Below are positions 9,990 to 19,200 of a stretch of DNA of 40,986 nt, piece after piece. The DNA lies in assembly GCA_024743405.1 (NCBI GenBank), contig JANSWP010000066.1, positions 1 to 40,986 of the forward strand, read 5' to 3'. The position numbers and the translations under genes are program-made. The DNA is from Bacteroidota bacterium. Lineage in GTDB: Bacteria > Bacteroidota > Bacteroidia > Chitinophagales > Saprospiraceae. Position 1 is the first letter of the stretch. The number at the start of each line of letters is the position of its first letter. Below the pieces are notes generated by a model. That model ran no database searches. It saw only the letters and a program-made list of their open reading frames with translations, and was not told where the DNA came from.

Positions 9990-10953
9990 ACTAATTGGTT
10001 TTAATGAATAATAAATCAAATAACAACTGCACGATTTAAGGTAGGTCACTAGCATTGTGCTGGTCGTTTACTACATGAAATTTTTTCCTCTTTAATTTTT
10101 TTAGAAGCCATTTTGTTATGATGAAAGATTGTGTCACTATGAAAGAGACTAGTTCAAAAATTAAATTTTAGATGGAAGAATTTTCATAAACCAGTGAGTT
10201 ATTTTTTTGACTATTACTTGAGTAAATTATTTTTTAAATGTTTGGAATAATTAGGAACAGCACTTGATATCAGTGTGATTTTTTATTGGAATTTCAATTG
10301 GGTCTATCGACACGAATTAGAAATCACTTTTAATGCATCAAGCGATCCTAAAATTAGGTACATAACAATTAGCATGCGTCAATTATTTACTAATTGGAGC
10401 TAATGGTTATTTACTAAAAACTCTAAGAAAAATGATGTTAAGCGTTAAAATTAATGTAGAATATGTTATGGGAAATCTAGATAAATCTATAAAGAGCACC
10501 AAATCAAATGTACTAATATTTCGACGAACATACTAATATTCGACAATTCATGCTAAAGTTGAGCGCTTTTTTTAAAGCTTAATAGTCTTTCAAGCTGAAA
10601 GTGTCGGTAAGGTTAAAGTGTTATTTTCGTCTGAACGAGGCAAAAGGCACAGACATATCCTTAGATTATTGCGCGCATTTTTAACGCCAAAATCTCCAAT
10701 GCCAATAGTATTTCCGAAGCAAACTCGTGCTACATTTGGTCAAAAGTTAATTGAACCATTCCTAATATTGAAATCGTGGAGCTTATACCCAATTCATTTC
10801 CAAGAAAAAAAGGTAACTTTTTCCTCTTTTATCAAATCAAAAAATGGTAATTGGACAAATGTTTGTGTTTTAGGCTTATGCTCACTCTTTTATTCCCTAA
10901 AAGGATTCAGCTTCACAGCTGGAGAGTACCCTTCCGGGAATTAAAGGGCAAGT
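9990..10953. other. Long intergenic region with a broken caspase leader
   Basis: No convincing gene is present. The left part must contain the minus-strand susC promoter, though I cannot place a -33/-7 pair with confidence. Around 10630-10700 the text (ACGAGGCAAAA, CACAGACATA, GCATTTTTAACG) resembles the interior of the foldback element at 15945-16104, suggesting a decayed copy. At 10812-10838 GGTAAC, CCTCTTTTATCAAATCAA matches the upstream half of the caspase-gene leader, whose downstream half lies at about 11211-11244 just before paralog 2. The leader therefore appears split by inserted DNA. Confidence 0.55.
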
Positions 10954-11165
10954 AAGTGCTTGGACAAAATAAAATCATAGATTACTGGAGCATTGCCACA
11001 GTGCGGCTCGCTCCAGTAAATGGTGGTTTTGGAGGGGAGTCCAATTAAAAAAGCTGAAAGTCAGCTTTTTTAATTGGACTCCCCCCCAAGCCTCCTCTAC
11101 AGCAACGGGCGCCTTTGGCGTGATGTTGCAGTATTTAAGTGTAACTTAATTCTGTCCAAGCACTT
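10954..11165 (+). repeat. Family-1 MITE-like foldback element, complete copy
   Basis: This 212-bp non-coding element has terminal inverted repeats AAGTGCTTGGACA and TGTCCAAGCACTT. Three internal hairpins lie in order: TTACTGGAGC/GCTCCAGTAA (10980-11018), a long central stem from GGAGTCCAATT to AATTGGACTCC (about 11036-11082), and a CTGCAAC-like/GTTGCAG stem around a GCGCC/GGCG inner stem (about 11098-11131). No coding capacity. Related copies lie at 287-372, 30751-30956 and, inverted, 33404-33562. The structure fits a MITE mobilised in trans; the transposase family is unidentified. Confidence 0.82.
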
Positions 11166-11244
11166 TCTAAGGAGGGTTTTTCCTTTCCTCCTCCCTAACT
11201 AAAAAAATAAGTTAATTCAGATTTTTCACCTTCAAAAACGACCT

Positions 11245-12414
11245 ATGAAAATTACCCCTCATTTAATTATACTTCTAATTTCTTCTTCGCTTTTCTGTCA
11301 AGACTTATCCCTCAATTCTAGCCAAACCCGAGCCGTCATCGTCGGCATCTCGGACTTTCAAAACGAAGACATTCCAGACTTGCGTTTTGCCCACAAAGAC
11401 GCTGCGGCATTTGCCGAATATCTCAAATCTCCCGCAGGCGGCAGCCTCGATGAGGATCAACTCCAAATATTACTCAATGAAAATGCCACTACGGCACAGA
11501 TCGCGGCAGCGCTAGAGTGGCTCGATGAAGTCAGTAAAGAAGGCGAACCCGAGCGAGCGAATTTTTTGTACCAAAAAGCAATCGAACTAATATCGGATTC
11601 CTTAACCAATGAATTGGCGATAAGCTTTACCGACACTTTGTTGAAATTGAATAGATATCAAGATGCAGTTGAGTTTTTTCCTGACGATCTACAGTCAGAA
11701 GATCCAGATACGAATTATACATTCGCTACGCTATATTATAAATTGAACCGTCTTGAGAAAGCCGAAGCACATTTCCAAAAATATTTTCAGTTGAGCAAAA
11801 ATCCCTTTAAAGCTCAAATTATTGGAACCTTCTATTACCTCAATAGCGAATTTGAACTAACGGAAAAATACTTTAAAAAAGCATTGGAAATTAACCCCAA
11901 ATATCATGGGCCTTATATTGGTTCTAGTTTGTTGTATTATAATTTCAGGAAGTATGAGAAGGCTGTTCAAGTGTTAGAGGAAGGGATTGAAAATTATCCA
12001 GGTAAAGATGATTTAAAAATAATGAAAGCCTTTATGATCGGTTTGTCTGATGCATCAGAAACAAGTAAAGCATTTAAAGAACTGGAACCAATCTACCCGG
12101 ATGCGGCAAAGATTGGAGCGTGTTTGACACTCATGAGAGAAAACAAATTTGAAGTGGCGATGACTGCCAGAGCAAGGATAAATGAAGCATATGCCAATAC
12201 AACAATACCGCTCTTTTTGGATATATCTTATGTTCAAATGCTTGTTGCTCAAAAAGATTTCAATTCCGCAATGGGCATTATTGAAAAAAACACCTATTCT
12301 CTTTTTTCTTATGAGCTTTTGCAGCGTGATCCTGCCTTAGCTCCTTTACGAGAAACCGAGCAGTTTAAGACCTACATGCAAAGGAATTATCCTGGGAAAA
12401 TGAATAGGGAATGA
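11245..12414 (+). CDS. Caspase-TPR paralog 2 lacking the catalytic core (internal deletion)
   Basis: This 389-residue exported protein starts MKITPHLIIL, with a signal peptide ending FCQ, and carries the usual head (RAVIVGISDFQNEDIPDL ... LDEVSKEG) to about residue 100. At exactly the point where paralogs continue with the YFSGHGD strand, the chain jumps to EPERANFLYQKAIEL, the TPR region near the C-terminus of the protein at 23766-27845. Both catalytic residues (His and Cys), the linker and most TPRs are gone, yet the frame is open to the end, ending PALAPLRETEQF ... NYPGK. It cannot be a protease. It may be an expressed regulatory pseudoenzyme or simply a deletion relic. Sequence similarity makes it a tail-sister of paralog 5. 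Confidence 0.8.
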   Translation: MKITPHLIILLISSSLFCQDLSLNSSQTRAVIVGISDFQNEDIPDLRFAHKDAAAFAEYLKSPAGGSLDEDQLQILLNENATTAQIAAALEWLDEVSKEGEPERANFLYQKAIELISDSLTNELAISFTDTLLKLNRYQDAVEFFPDDLQSEDPDTNYTFATLYYKLNRLEKAEAHFQKYFQLSKNPFKAQIIGTFYYLNSEFELTEKYFKKALEINPKYHGPYIGSSLLYYNFRKYEKAVQVLEEGIENYPGKDDLKIMKAFMIGLSDASETSKAFKELEPIYPDAAKIGACLTLMRENKFEVAMTARARINEAYANTTIPLFLDISYVQMLVAQKDFNSAMGIIEKNTYSLFSYELLQRDPALAPLRETEQFKTYMQRNYPGKMNRE

Positions 12415-12821
12415 CTTAATAATAAATATCGATTTTCAATTTGTCAATTTCCTCTTATGCTTCGTTAAAAAGCCTCGCTGATACGCTGTGTCGCCTACGT
12501 TTTTTGGAGCTACATGAATTCATATGGTGTTCTATCAAAAGAAGTCAAGGAAATCTTAAGCCTAAATTTTCACCTAATGCTCGGGAGGATGTCACCATCC
12601 GACAGCATCAAATTTGGTCGGATGTGACATCCTCCTGAGCATTATTTTTTATCCAAAAATCTATTGCTTGAGTCAACTACCTTTATTAACTTGACCCTAT
12701 GAATTCACTTAGTTTACAATGTACGCAGCTTCCGTTTTTTGTATCCTTAAATGAAAAAAAACCGATTCAAAGAATGTAAATTTACTCTATCTGCCTTTCC
12801 TAATCTAAAAAGACCCAATCA
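12415..12821. other. Intergenic region after paralog 2
   Basis: No gene is supported; a 65-codon open frame at 12441-12638 overlaps the foldback and has no recognisable features. The only clear structure is the long hairpin at 12576-12643. The last ~80 bases before 12822 are AT-rich and presumably hold the promoter of the small lipoprotein gene. Confidence 0.5.
12576..12643. repeat. REPIN-like foldback, possible terminator
   Basis: AATGCTC, then GGAGGATGTCAC and ATCCGAC on the left arm pair with GTCGGAT, TGACATCCTCC and GAGCATT on the right arm around a ~13-base loop, with single-base bulges. Each arm also has a small palindrome of its own (GGATG...CATCC), the arrangement of a REP doublet. 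A T-rich ATTATTTTTT follows, so it could also terminate transcription of paralog 2. Confidence 0.7.
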
Positions 12822-13157
12822 ATGAAGAAGAATTTGAAAACATCAATCTTATGGAAAATGATCTTAATACTGTTTACTCTGGCAGGATGTAATCATCCGA
12901 TTGAAAGAAGCGGAATAGTAGTTGACAGGCAAACGAAAGAACCATTACAGGGTGTCACCATTGATATTTATTTAAAAACCCAAAGAAGAGATTCTTTAAA
13001 AGAAAAAGTCTTTACCGACAGCAATGGGCATTTTTACATTAGAGAGAAAAGGGATGAAGATCTATTGTTTCTTTTGCAAAAAAACGGATATATAGGACAT
13101 GTTAATTCACTTTCTATAATAAATGATACCATAAAACTTGAAAGAGAAAAGGACTGA
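12822..13157 (+). CDS. Small lipoprotein with carboxypeptidase-regulatory-like domain
   Basis: This 111-residue protein has a hydrophobic signal (residues 11-22) and an LAGC lipobox with Cys23. The mature part is a single Ig-like beta-sandwich of the carboxypeptidase regulatory-like type: SGIVVDRQTKEPLQGVTIDIY, shortened here to its core RQTKEPLQGVTI, then TDSNGHFYI. It would be anchored in a membrane facing the periplasm or cell surface. It lies alone between caspase paralogs 2 and 3. A larger lipoprotein with similar modules follows paralog 6 directly at 30074, so an accessory or inhibitor role is conceivable but unproven. The first ATG at 12822 gives the best signal peptide. Confidence 0.75.
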   Translation: MKKNLKTSILWKMILILFTLAGCNHPIERSGIVVDRQTKEPLQGVTIDIYLKTQRRDSLKEKVFTDSNGHFYIREKRDEDLLFLLQKNGYIGHVNSLSIINDTIKLEREKD

Positions 13158-13352
13158 CGACTTAGGGATCCTAACTTCCTAACTTCCTAACTTTTTACCT
13201 CTTTTACTAATAGGCGTATATCTTTACTCTTTTATAAAGATACAAGTCTAATTACTTTTCCTATCTTACAGAAATAATAAAAAAAGTACCCAATGAACTG
13301 ACTTTCCCTCCCATAGTAAAAGGGATCGCAAGCTATTTCGACATCTAACACA
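13158..13352. other. Short intergenic region with 8-nt tandem repeat
   Basis: About 195 bases upstream of paralog 3 contain three tandem copies of CTAACTTC (roughly 13170-13193) and no recognisable copy of the GTAACCT leader. Nothing else is evident. Confidence 0.4.
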
Positions 13353-15713
13353 ATGATTATGAAAACCCTACCCATCATAACATTACTCTTAGCAAGCCTG
13401 ACCACTTTCTCCCAAACCCTCTCTCTCGATTCTGGCGAAACCTACGCCGTGGTCGTCGGCATCTCCGATTATCAAGATGAGGATATTCCCGACTTGCGTT
13501 TTGCGGATAAAGACGCCTTGGCATTTGCGGGTTTTTTGCAATCGCCTGCAGGTGGTGAGTTGGATGAAGGCCATCTGAAAGTACTAATCAATGAGCAGGC
13601 GACGGTCGCTCAGTTTGCCATTGCGTTGGATTGGCTTTGGGAAGTCGTGAAAGAAAATGACAAGGTGATAATCTATTTCTCGGGGCATGGGGATGTAGAG
13701 AGAAAAAGTATTACCCAGCCGGGTTACCTGCTCTGCTGGGATGCCCCTTCCAAGATTTACCTGGCTGGTGGTGCATTGGCATTGCCCATGTTTCAGGATG
13801 TCATTACGACCCTTTCTGCTCAAAACAAAGCAAAGGTTATTGTTATTACCGATGCTTGCCGTTCGGGAAAGCTCTCGGGTAGTTCTGTTGGTGGAGCACA
13901 GATCACGGGTAGTAACCTCGCCAAACAATACGCCAATGAAATCAAAATCCTCTCTTGCCAGCCCGATGAATATAGTATCGAAGGAGAGCAATGGGGCGGC
14001 GGTCGTGGTGCCTTTAGTTATCATTTATTGGAAGGACTTTATGGCATGGCGGATGGAGACAATGACCTGTCTGTTAACCTAAAAGAAATTGACCGTTATT
14101 TGGAAGATAAGGTTTCGATGGAAGTGGCTCCTCAAAGTCAAAACCCGATGACGGTAGGTGGAAAAATGGAAAAATTGACAACGGTATTCCCCGATATTTT
14201 AAAAAAATTAAGAGCGGGAAAAAGAGAACAAATGTCTCTATTTACAGCTACAGATTCAAGAGGTATTGAGGACGATGTTTTGGCGCAAGCCGATACCAAT
14301 ATTGTGGAGATGTATTTTGCTTTTCAAAAATCATTGGAAGACAAACAATTTTTATCTGCTGAAACTGGTCGTGCCGAGAATGATTATGCAGATTTTTATT
14401 ATAAAAAACTGAGTGAGGAACCCAGTTTGGAGCGACTGCATTCGACGATGCGGCGCAACTATGCCGCTGCCTTACAGGATGATGCACAACAGGTCATGAA
14501 TAATTGGATGAAAACGGGCGTTGACCAGGTGAAAACACGTTCAAAGGAATTTAAAGATAAAGTAAAAACATTCCCTTGGTACCTTGACCGGGCAGCCGAA
14601 CTCTTGGACAACGAACATTACATGTACACCACGCTTATCGCTCGAAAACACTTTTTCGAGGGTTATATTTTGTTGGGGAATTCTGGAAGTCGAGATTCCA
14701 TAGACGGTGAAAAAGCCTTGAAGTTTTTCCGTGAAGCATTAATGCTACAGCCTGAAATGCCACAAGCTTATTGGCAAATGAGCAGAACTTATATCCACAA
14801 ATTTTATCAACCGGATTCCGCAATAGCATACACAAACAAAGCTATTGAACTATATCCTTCTTGGATATTACCTTATACTGACCTGGCTTTCTCACTCTCT
14901 TATAATTTTCAACAATTCGACAAAGCAAAGCTCTATTTGGATCGGGCGATGAAAATAGATTCGACCTCCCCATATGTCTGGAACGCCTATTCAGTATTTA
15001 ACTATTTTCAAGGCAGAACGAAAGAAGGCGAAAAGTGTTTGAGAAAAGTGATTCAATATGACTCAACCAATGTGCAGGCATATCAAAACTTAGGAAATAT
15101 TAAGAAGAATGCTGGACAATATGTCGAAGCAGAAAAGTACTTTTTGAAAGCTTTTCAATTTGATTCAACTAATTATTGGGTAGTCCGAAGCCTAGGAACC
15201 CTTTACCTCAGAACAGACCGATTGGCGGAAGCAGAACATTACTTAATGAAAGCCATTACAATGGATCCGAGAAATGCTGATAACCATCTTAATTTGGCAG
15301 AATACTATCAGGAGTTTGATCGTTGGGAGGAATCCGAAGCAACTATTCTGAAGGCCATCGAATTAGAATCTACATCAGCTATCGCGTTCGCCATGTTGGG
15401 TTATACCTATACACATCTGCCCGGCAAATTGAATGATGCTGAAAAAACGTTGAATAAAGCACTAGAAATGAACACTGACCTTTGGTACACCTATATCTAC
15501 CTTGCAAAATGGTCGTTTATGACGGAGCAACTTAATAAAACATGGGAATATCTTGAACAAGGTATCAAGAAGAGTTTAAGTTTGAGAGTGTCGGATTATG
15601 AAGCGTTATCAATAGATTTTCTGGAAAATCGCTTGCATTTTGATGAGCTGCACAATGAACCCAAATGGGATGAGTTGATGCAAAAATACTTCCCGGACGA
15701 ATACAAAAGATAA
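13353..15713 (+). CDS. Secreted caspase-like (C14) protease with short TPR tail, paralog 3
   Basis: The protein has 786 residues from 13353, or 784 from the in-frame ATG at 13359, which matches the MKT start of its relatives and is equally likely. A signal peptide ends TTFSQ. The caspase domain (about 25-275) has SGHGD with His110 and TDACRSGKLSG with Cys167, numbered from 13359, and the conserved EGEQWGGGRG segment. The linker (LHSTMRRNYAAALQDDAQQ) is followed by about eight TPRs such as AEKYFLKAFQFDSTN. The C-terminus is FDELHNEPKWDELMQKYFP. Only one copy of the terminal motif is present, so this belongs to the short-tail class. Its closest relative here is the pseudogene at 33747-34947, sharing the YTHLP..LNDAEKTL region. 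Confidence 0.92.
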   Translation: MIMKTLPIITLLLASLTTFSQTLSLDSGETYAVVVGISDYQDEDIPDLRFADKDALAFAGFLQSPAGGELDEGHLKVLINEQATVAQFAIALDWLWEVVKENDKVIIYFSGHGDVERKSITQPGYLLCWDAPSKIYLAGGALALPMFQDVITTLSAQNKAKVIVITDACRSGKLSGSSVGGAQITGSNLAKQYANEIKILSCQPDEYSIEGEQWGGGRGAFSYHLLEGLYGMADGDNDLSVNLKEIDRYLEDKVSMEVAPQSQNPMTVGGKMEKLTTVFPDILKKLRAGKREQMSLFTATDSRGIEDDVLAQADTNIVEMYFAFQKSLEDKQFLSAETGRAENDYADFYYKKLSEEPSLERLHSTMRRNYAAALQDDAQQVMNNWMKTGVDQVKTRSKEFKDKVKTFPWYLDRAAELLDNEHYMYTTLIARKHFFEGYILLGNSGSRDSIDGEKALKFFREALMLQPEMPQAYWQMSRTYIHKFYQPDSAIAYTNKAIELYPSWILPYTDLAFSLSYNFQQFDKAKLYLDRAMKIDSTSPYVWNAYSVFNYFQGRTKEGEKCLRKVIQYDSTNVQAYQNLGNIKKNAGQYVEAEKYFLKAFQFDSTNYWVVRSLGTLYLRTDRLAEAEHYLMKAITMDPRNADNHLNLAEYYQEFDRWEESEATILKAIELESTSAIAFAMLGYTYTHLPGKLNDAEKTLNKALEMNTDLWYTYIYLAKWSFMTEQLNKTWEYLEQGIKKSLSLRVSDYEALSIDFLENRLHFDELHNEPKWDELMQKYFPDEYKR

Positions 15714-15787
15714 GCAAGAAAAACAATCCCTTTCGTTTCGACTATTTGAATGAAAAAGCGAAGGCTGAAATAAAGTTTTGTTAACTA

Positions 15788-15944
15788 AGTTATCAGATAA
15801 TTTAAAATTATCTGATAACTGGACTTTGGACATGGTCAACATAATCAACTGGCAATCAATGTATTATGAAAATTCAATAAGAATCATTATGAATTGATAA
15901 TCAGACACTTAGAGTAGCTACGTCCAAAGTCTAGTATCTGATAA
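15788..15944. repeat. Foldback element with nested palindrome
   Basis: A perfect 16-bp palindrome (AGTTATCAGATAATTT and its complement around a single A) occupies 15788-15820, just after paralog 3. The following GGACTTTGGAC (about 15821-15832) is inverted as GTCCAAAGTC at 15922-15931, and TATCTGATAA recurs at about 15935-15944. The whole segment thus has terminal inverted repeats and may be another MITE-like element. It abuts the next element at 15945. Confidence 0.5.
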
Positions 15945-16104
15945 GGGAGCAGGAAATAAATAAGGTACCCAAATTTTGTACAGCTATTTTTTCTTTAATG
16001 GAGGCAAAAAACACAGACATACCCATAGGTATGGCGAGTATTTTTAACGAAAAATGAAGGAAAAAGAGCAAGTGAAATGGGTAGATTATTTATTTCCTGC
16101 TCCC
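15945..16104 (+). repeat. Family-3 MITE-like element, complete copy
   Basis: This 160-bp element is bounded by GGGAGCAGGAAATAAATAA ... TACCC and its inverted counterpart GGGTA ... TTATTTATTTCCTGCTCCC. The interior has CACAGACATACCCATAGG and GAGTATTTTTAACG. A second copy with the same interior starts at 40831 and runs to the window end. No coding capacity. Confidence 0.8.
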
Positions 16105-16118
16105 TAACTTGATTCTCC

Positions 16119-16217
16119 ACGTTACTCAAAACGCTCCTTCAAGGTAACCTTTCAACCTTTTATCAAATTAAGTATATTTACTGACTTGTTTACTTTTAGC
16201 TTCAAAAAAACTGTGTA
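16119..16217 (+). promoter_or_regulatory. Conserved leader of caspase paralog 4
   Basis: ACGTTACTCAAAACGCTCC starts 99 nt before the ATG, followed by AAGGTAACCT with GTAACCT at -74, then TTTATCAAATTAAG, and TTTTAGCTTCAAAAAAACTG near the start codon. The same text with the same spacing precedes paralog 5 at 23667-23765, and a variant precedes paralog 7. Conservation across otherwise diverged intergenic DNA suggests a shared promoter or 5' UTR element; no standard Bacteroidota -7 box was recognised. Confidence 0.6.
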
Positions 16218-19200
16218 ATGAAGACTATATACGCCCTGTTGTTATTTTTCCTGCCTTGTTTTAGTTTTGCTCAAACCATGTCCCTCGACAAAGGCACCAC
16301 TCGCGCTGTCGTCGTCGGTATTTCCGACTATCAAAACGAGAAAATCCCAGATTTACGGTTTGCGGACAAAGACGCCCAAGTGTATTCGGAATTTCTTCAA
16401 TCACCAGCAGGTGGTGGTCTAGAAGCAGAACAAATCAAAACCTTACTCAACGAACAGGCGACTAATGCCCAAATCGCTGCTGCTTTAGAATGGCTGATTG
16501 AAGTGAGTCAAGAAGGCGATCAAGCCATTATTTATTTTTCAGGACATGGTGATGTGGAGACGAAAACCATGTTCCAATTAGGTTTTCTTTTAGGTTGGGA
16601 TTCGCCTGCTCAAACCTATGCGATTGGTGCTTTCCCTTTGAATTATTTGCAGGCTATTGTATCGACCCTTTCTCTTCAAAACAAAGCGGAGGTTACGTTA
16701 ATTACCGATGCCTGTCGTGCTGGAAAATTGGCGGGAAGTTCTGTAGGTGGGGCACAAATTACTAATTCTAACCTGTCTAAACAATTCGCCAATGAGGCTA
16801 AAATCCTCTCTTGCCAGCCCGATGAATTTTCATTGGAAGGGGAACAATGGGGTGGTGGTCGCGGTGTATTTTCTTATCATTTAGTAGATGGATTATATGG
16901 ACTGGCGGATAATAATTCCGACTTGACGGTTAATCTATTCGAAATTGGGCGTTACTTGGAAGATAAGGTGTCCAATGAGGCATCACCGCATAGTCAATTC
17001 CCTATGGTTATTGGTAGTAAAACGACTGCAATTTCAAGAGTCGATGAAGCTGCGTTAGCTTTGCTCAAAGAAGAGAAGTCCAAAGAATCCCCTACGCTAG
17101 CCACTGTTGAATCCAAAGGATTTGAAGATATGATATTGGCAGATTTGGACTCGACTTGGCAGCAAAAGTATCGTGCATTCACGGTTGCGGTCGCCGAAGG
17201 ATATTTGTTAGAAGCCCCCACAGGTAAGCCCGTTGCGTATGATTTATACCTCGAACTTGTTAAAGCAACTGAATTGCAACGATTACATGGCACCATGAAG
17301 CGAAACCTCGCTGCTGCTTTCCAAGATGACGCCCAACAAACCATTAATGCTTATCTGGAAGCCAACCCTACCGAATTAAGTAAAAGATATGCCGCTGAAA
17401 CGGATTATGATCGCTATCCAAAATATCTGAGAAAAGCCGCTGAAATCTTAGGAGAACAAAACTTTTATTATCCCTATGTAATGGCGAAGTTGTATTATTT
17501 TGAAGGGCTTCAAATGAGGTTAGAGGCAGATAATAATATCGAAAAATCGTCTTACCAAGAAGCGATTGATAAACAACAGAAGGCATTGGAATATCAGGAA
17601 TACGCGCCTTATGTTTTGAATGAATTGGGGGTATTGCATACTCGATTAAAAGCTTCAGAAGAAGCGGTCGGATATTATGAAAAGTCTATTGAAATGGCTC
17701 CTGAATGGGGATTGCCTTACGTCAACCTATGCTTGGAATATTATTATAGTAATAATCAAGAGAAGGCTATAGAAACAGGGAATAAGGCGATTGAATTGAT
17801 GCCTGATTATCCACAACTATATAATTTACTAGCTTGGGTCTATGGCAATTTTAGAGGAGAATATAGGGACAAACGGACTTGGACAAGAAAAGGAGTTGAG
17901 CTGAAAGATGATTTCCTATTCGATACAGATAATATTAGCACATTAGCGCAGAAAAAAAGCAAATTTGAGCAGTCCATCATTTTATTGAAAAAAGCAGTTG
18001 AAATTGATAGCAATTTTGCATCAGCACATGCCAATTTGGGAGACGTTTACAGCCAAATAAATTTGGTGGAGCCAGCCATTTATCACTTGAAAAAATCCGT
18101 TCAAATTGACTCTACCAAAGAACTGACTTATGCTTTCTTGGGGGACGCTTTGACCATAAATTCAGAATACGAAGAAGCGGAAAAGGCATATTTACGAGCA
18201 ATACAGTTGTCAGAAAAATCAGGGTCGAATAGGAAGTCACTTTGGCTCAACTCCCTTGGGATTACTTATTACAGCTGGGGTAAAGATGATGAGGCATTAA
18301 AAGTTTATAAAGAAGCTATCGAATTATCTCCCAGTTACGATTATCCCTATAGTAATTTAGCACATATTTATCTAGACAAAGGAGATTATGAAAAGTCAGA
18401 ATGGTACCGTTTATTGGTAAGAGGAATCAGACCAACATATCCTGGCGGATATAGTAGCTTAGGTTATGTTTATTCTAAAATGGATCGTTTTGAGGAGGCA
18501 GAGCATTTTTACCTCAAAGCCATTGAGTTATTGCCTAGTTTTAGACATGCTATTTCAGGTTTAATCAATAATGTTTACATAATAAATGGTCAATTCGAAA
18601 AAGCAGCCGAATGGCAAGAAAAGCTTTTGGAGATGGCGCCTAATGATCCCTCAGCTTTATATGGGCTAGCCCGATCTGCTTACTTAAGTAAAGAATATGA
18701 TAAGGCGGAATTAAACTTTCAAAAAGCGGTGCAATTGGATTCAACCAATATAGACCGCCTAAACAATATTGGCTATTTTTATCGGTTCCACAGTGAATTT
18801 GAAAAAGCTAAACATTATCTAATAAAAGCGCACCAATCAAAACCCAAAAACAGATACCCTTATACTAATTTGGGGATCATTCATTTTGACGAGGGACTTA
18901 AAGAGGAAGGAATCGCCTGGTTGGATACGGCTTTAGTAAAATTCCAAGACCCAATGGCATTTTACTTTAAAATGGTACTTCATCTTCATGAAGAAAATTA
19001 TCAAGAAGCGCATGTACAATTGGATTCTTTATTGGGGTATGATAAAAAAAACAAGATTTTTTCTGATTTCCTCAAAGCCCTCGAAGAGGAAGATTATCAT
19101 CGTGTAGATTCCCTAATTCAGGCAGTTCCAGATACTTTAAATGGGTTACCCGGTTATTTCCAAGCTAGGGTCGAAGTAAAATTAGATCGTTTAGAAAAAG

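Noticed and set aside
9990-10200. Riboswitch or ECF-sigma-dependent promoter upstream of susC
   Set aside because: I could not identify a conserved RNA fold or a recognisable promoter pair; only a small imperfect palindrome near 10048-10063 is visible.
10618-10944. A 108-codon plus-strand open frame between susC and paralog 2
   Set aside because: It runs through decayed element and leader sequence, starts with GTG/ATG-poor context, has no domain or signal peptide and its composition is that of non-coding DNA.
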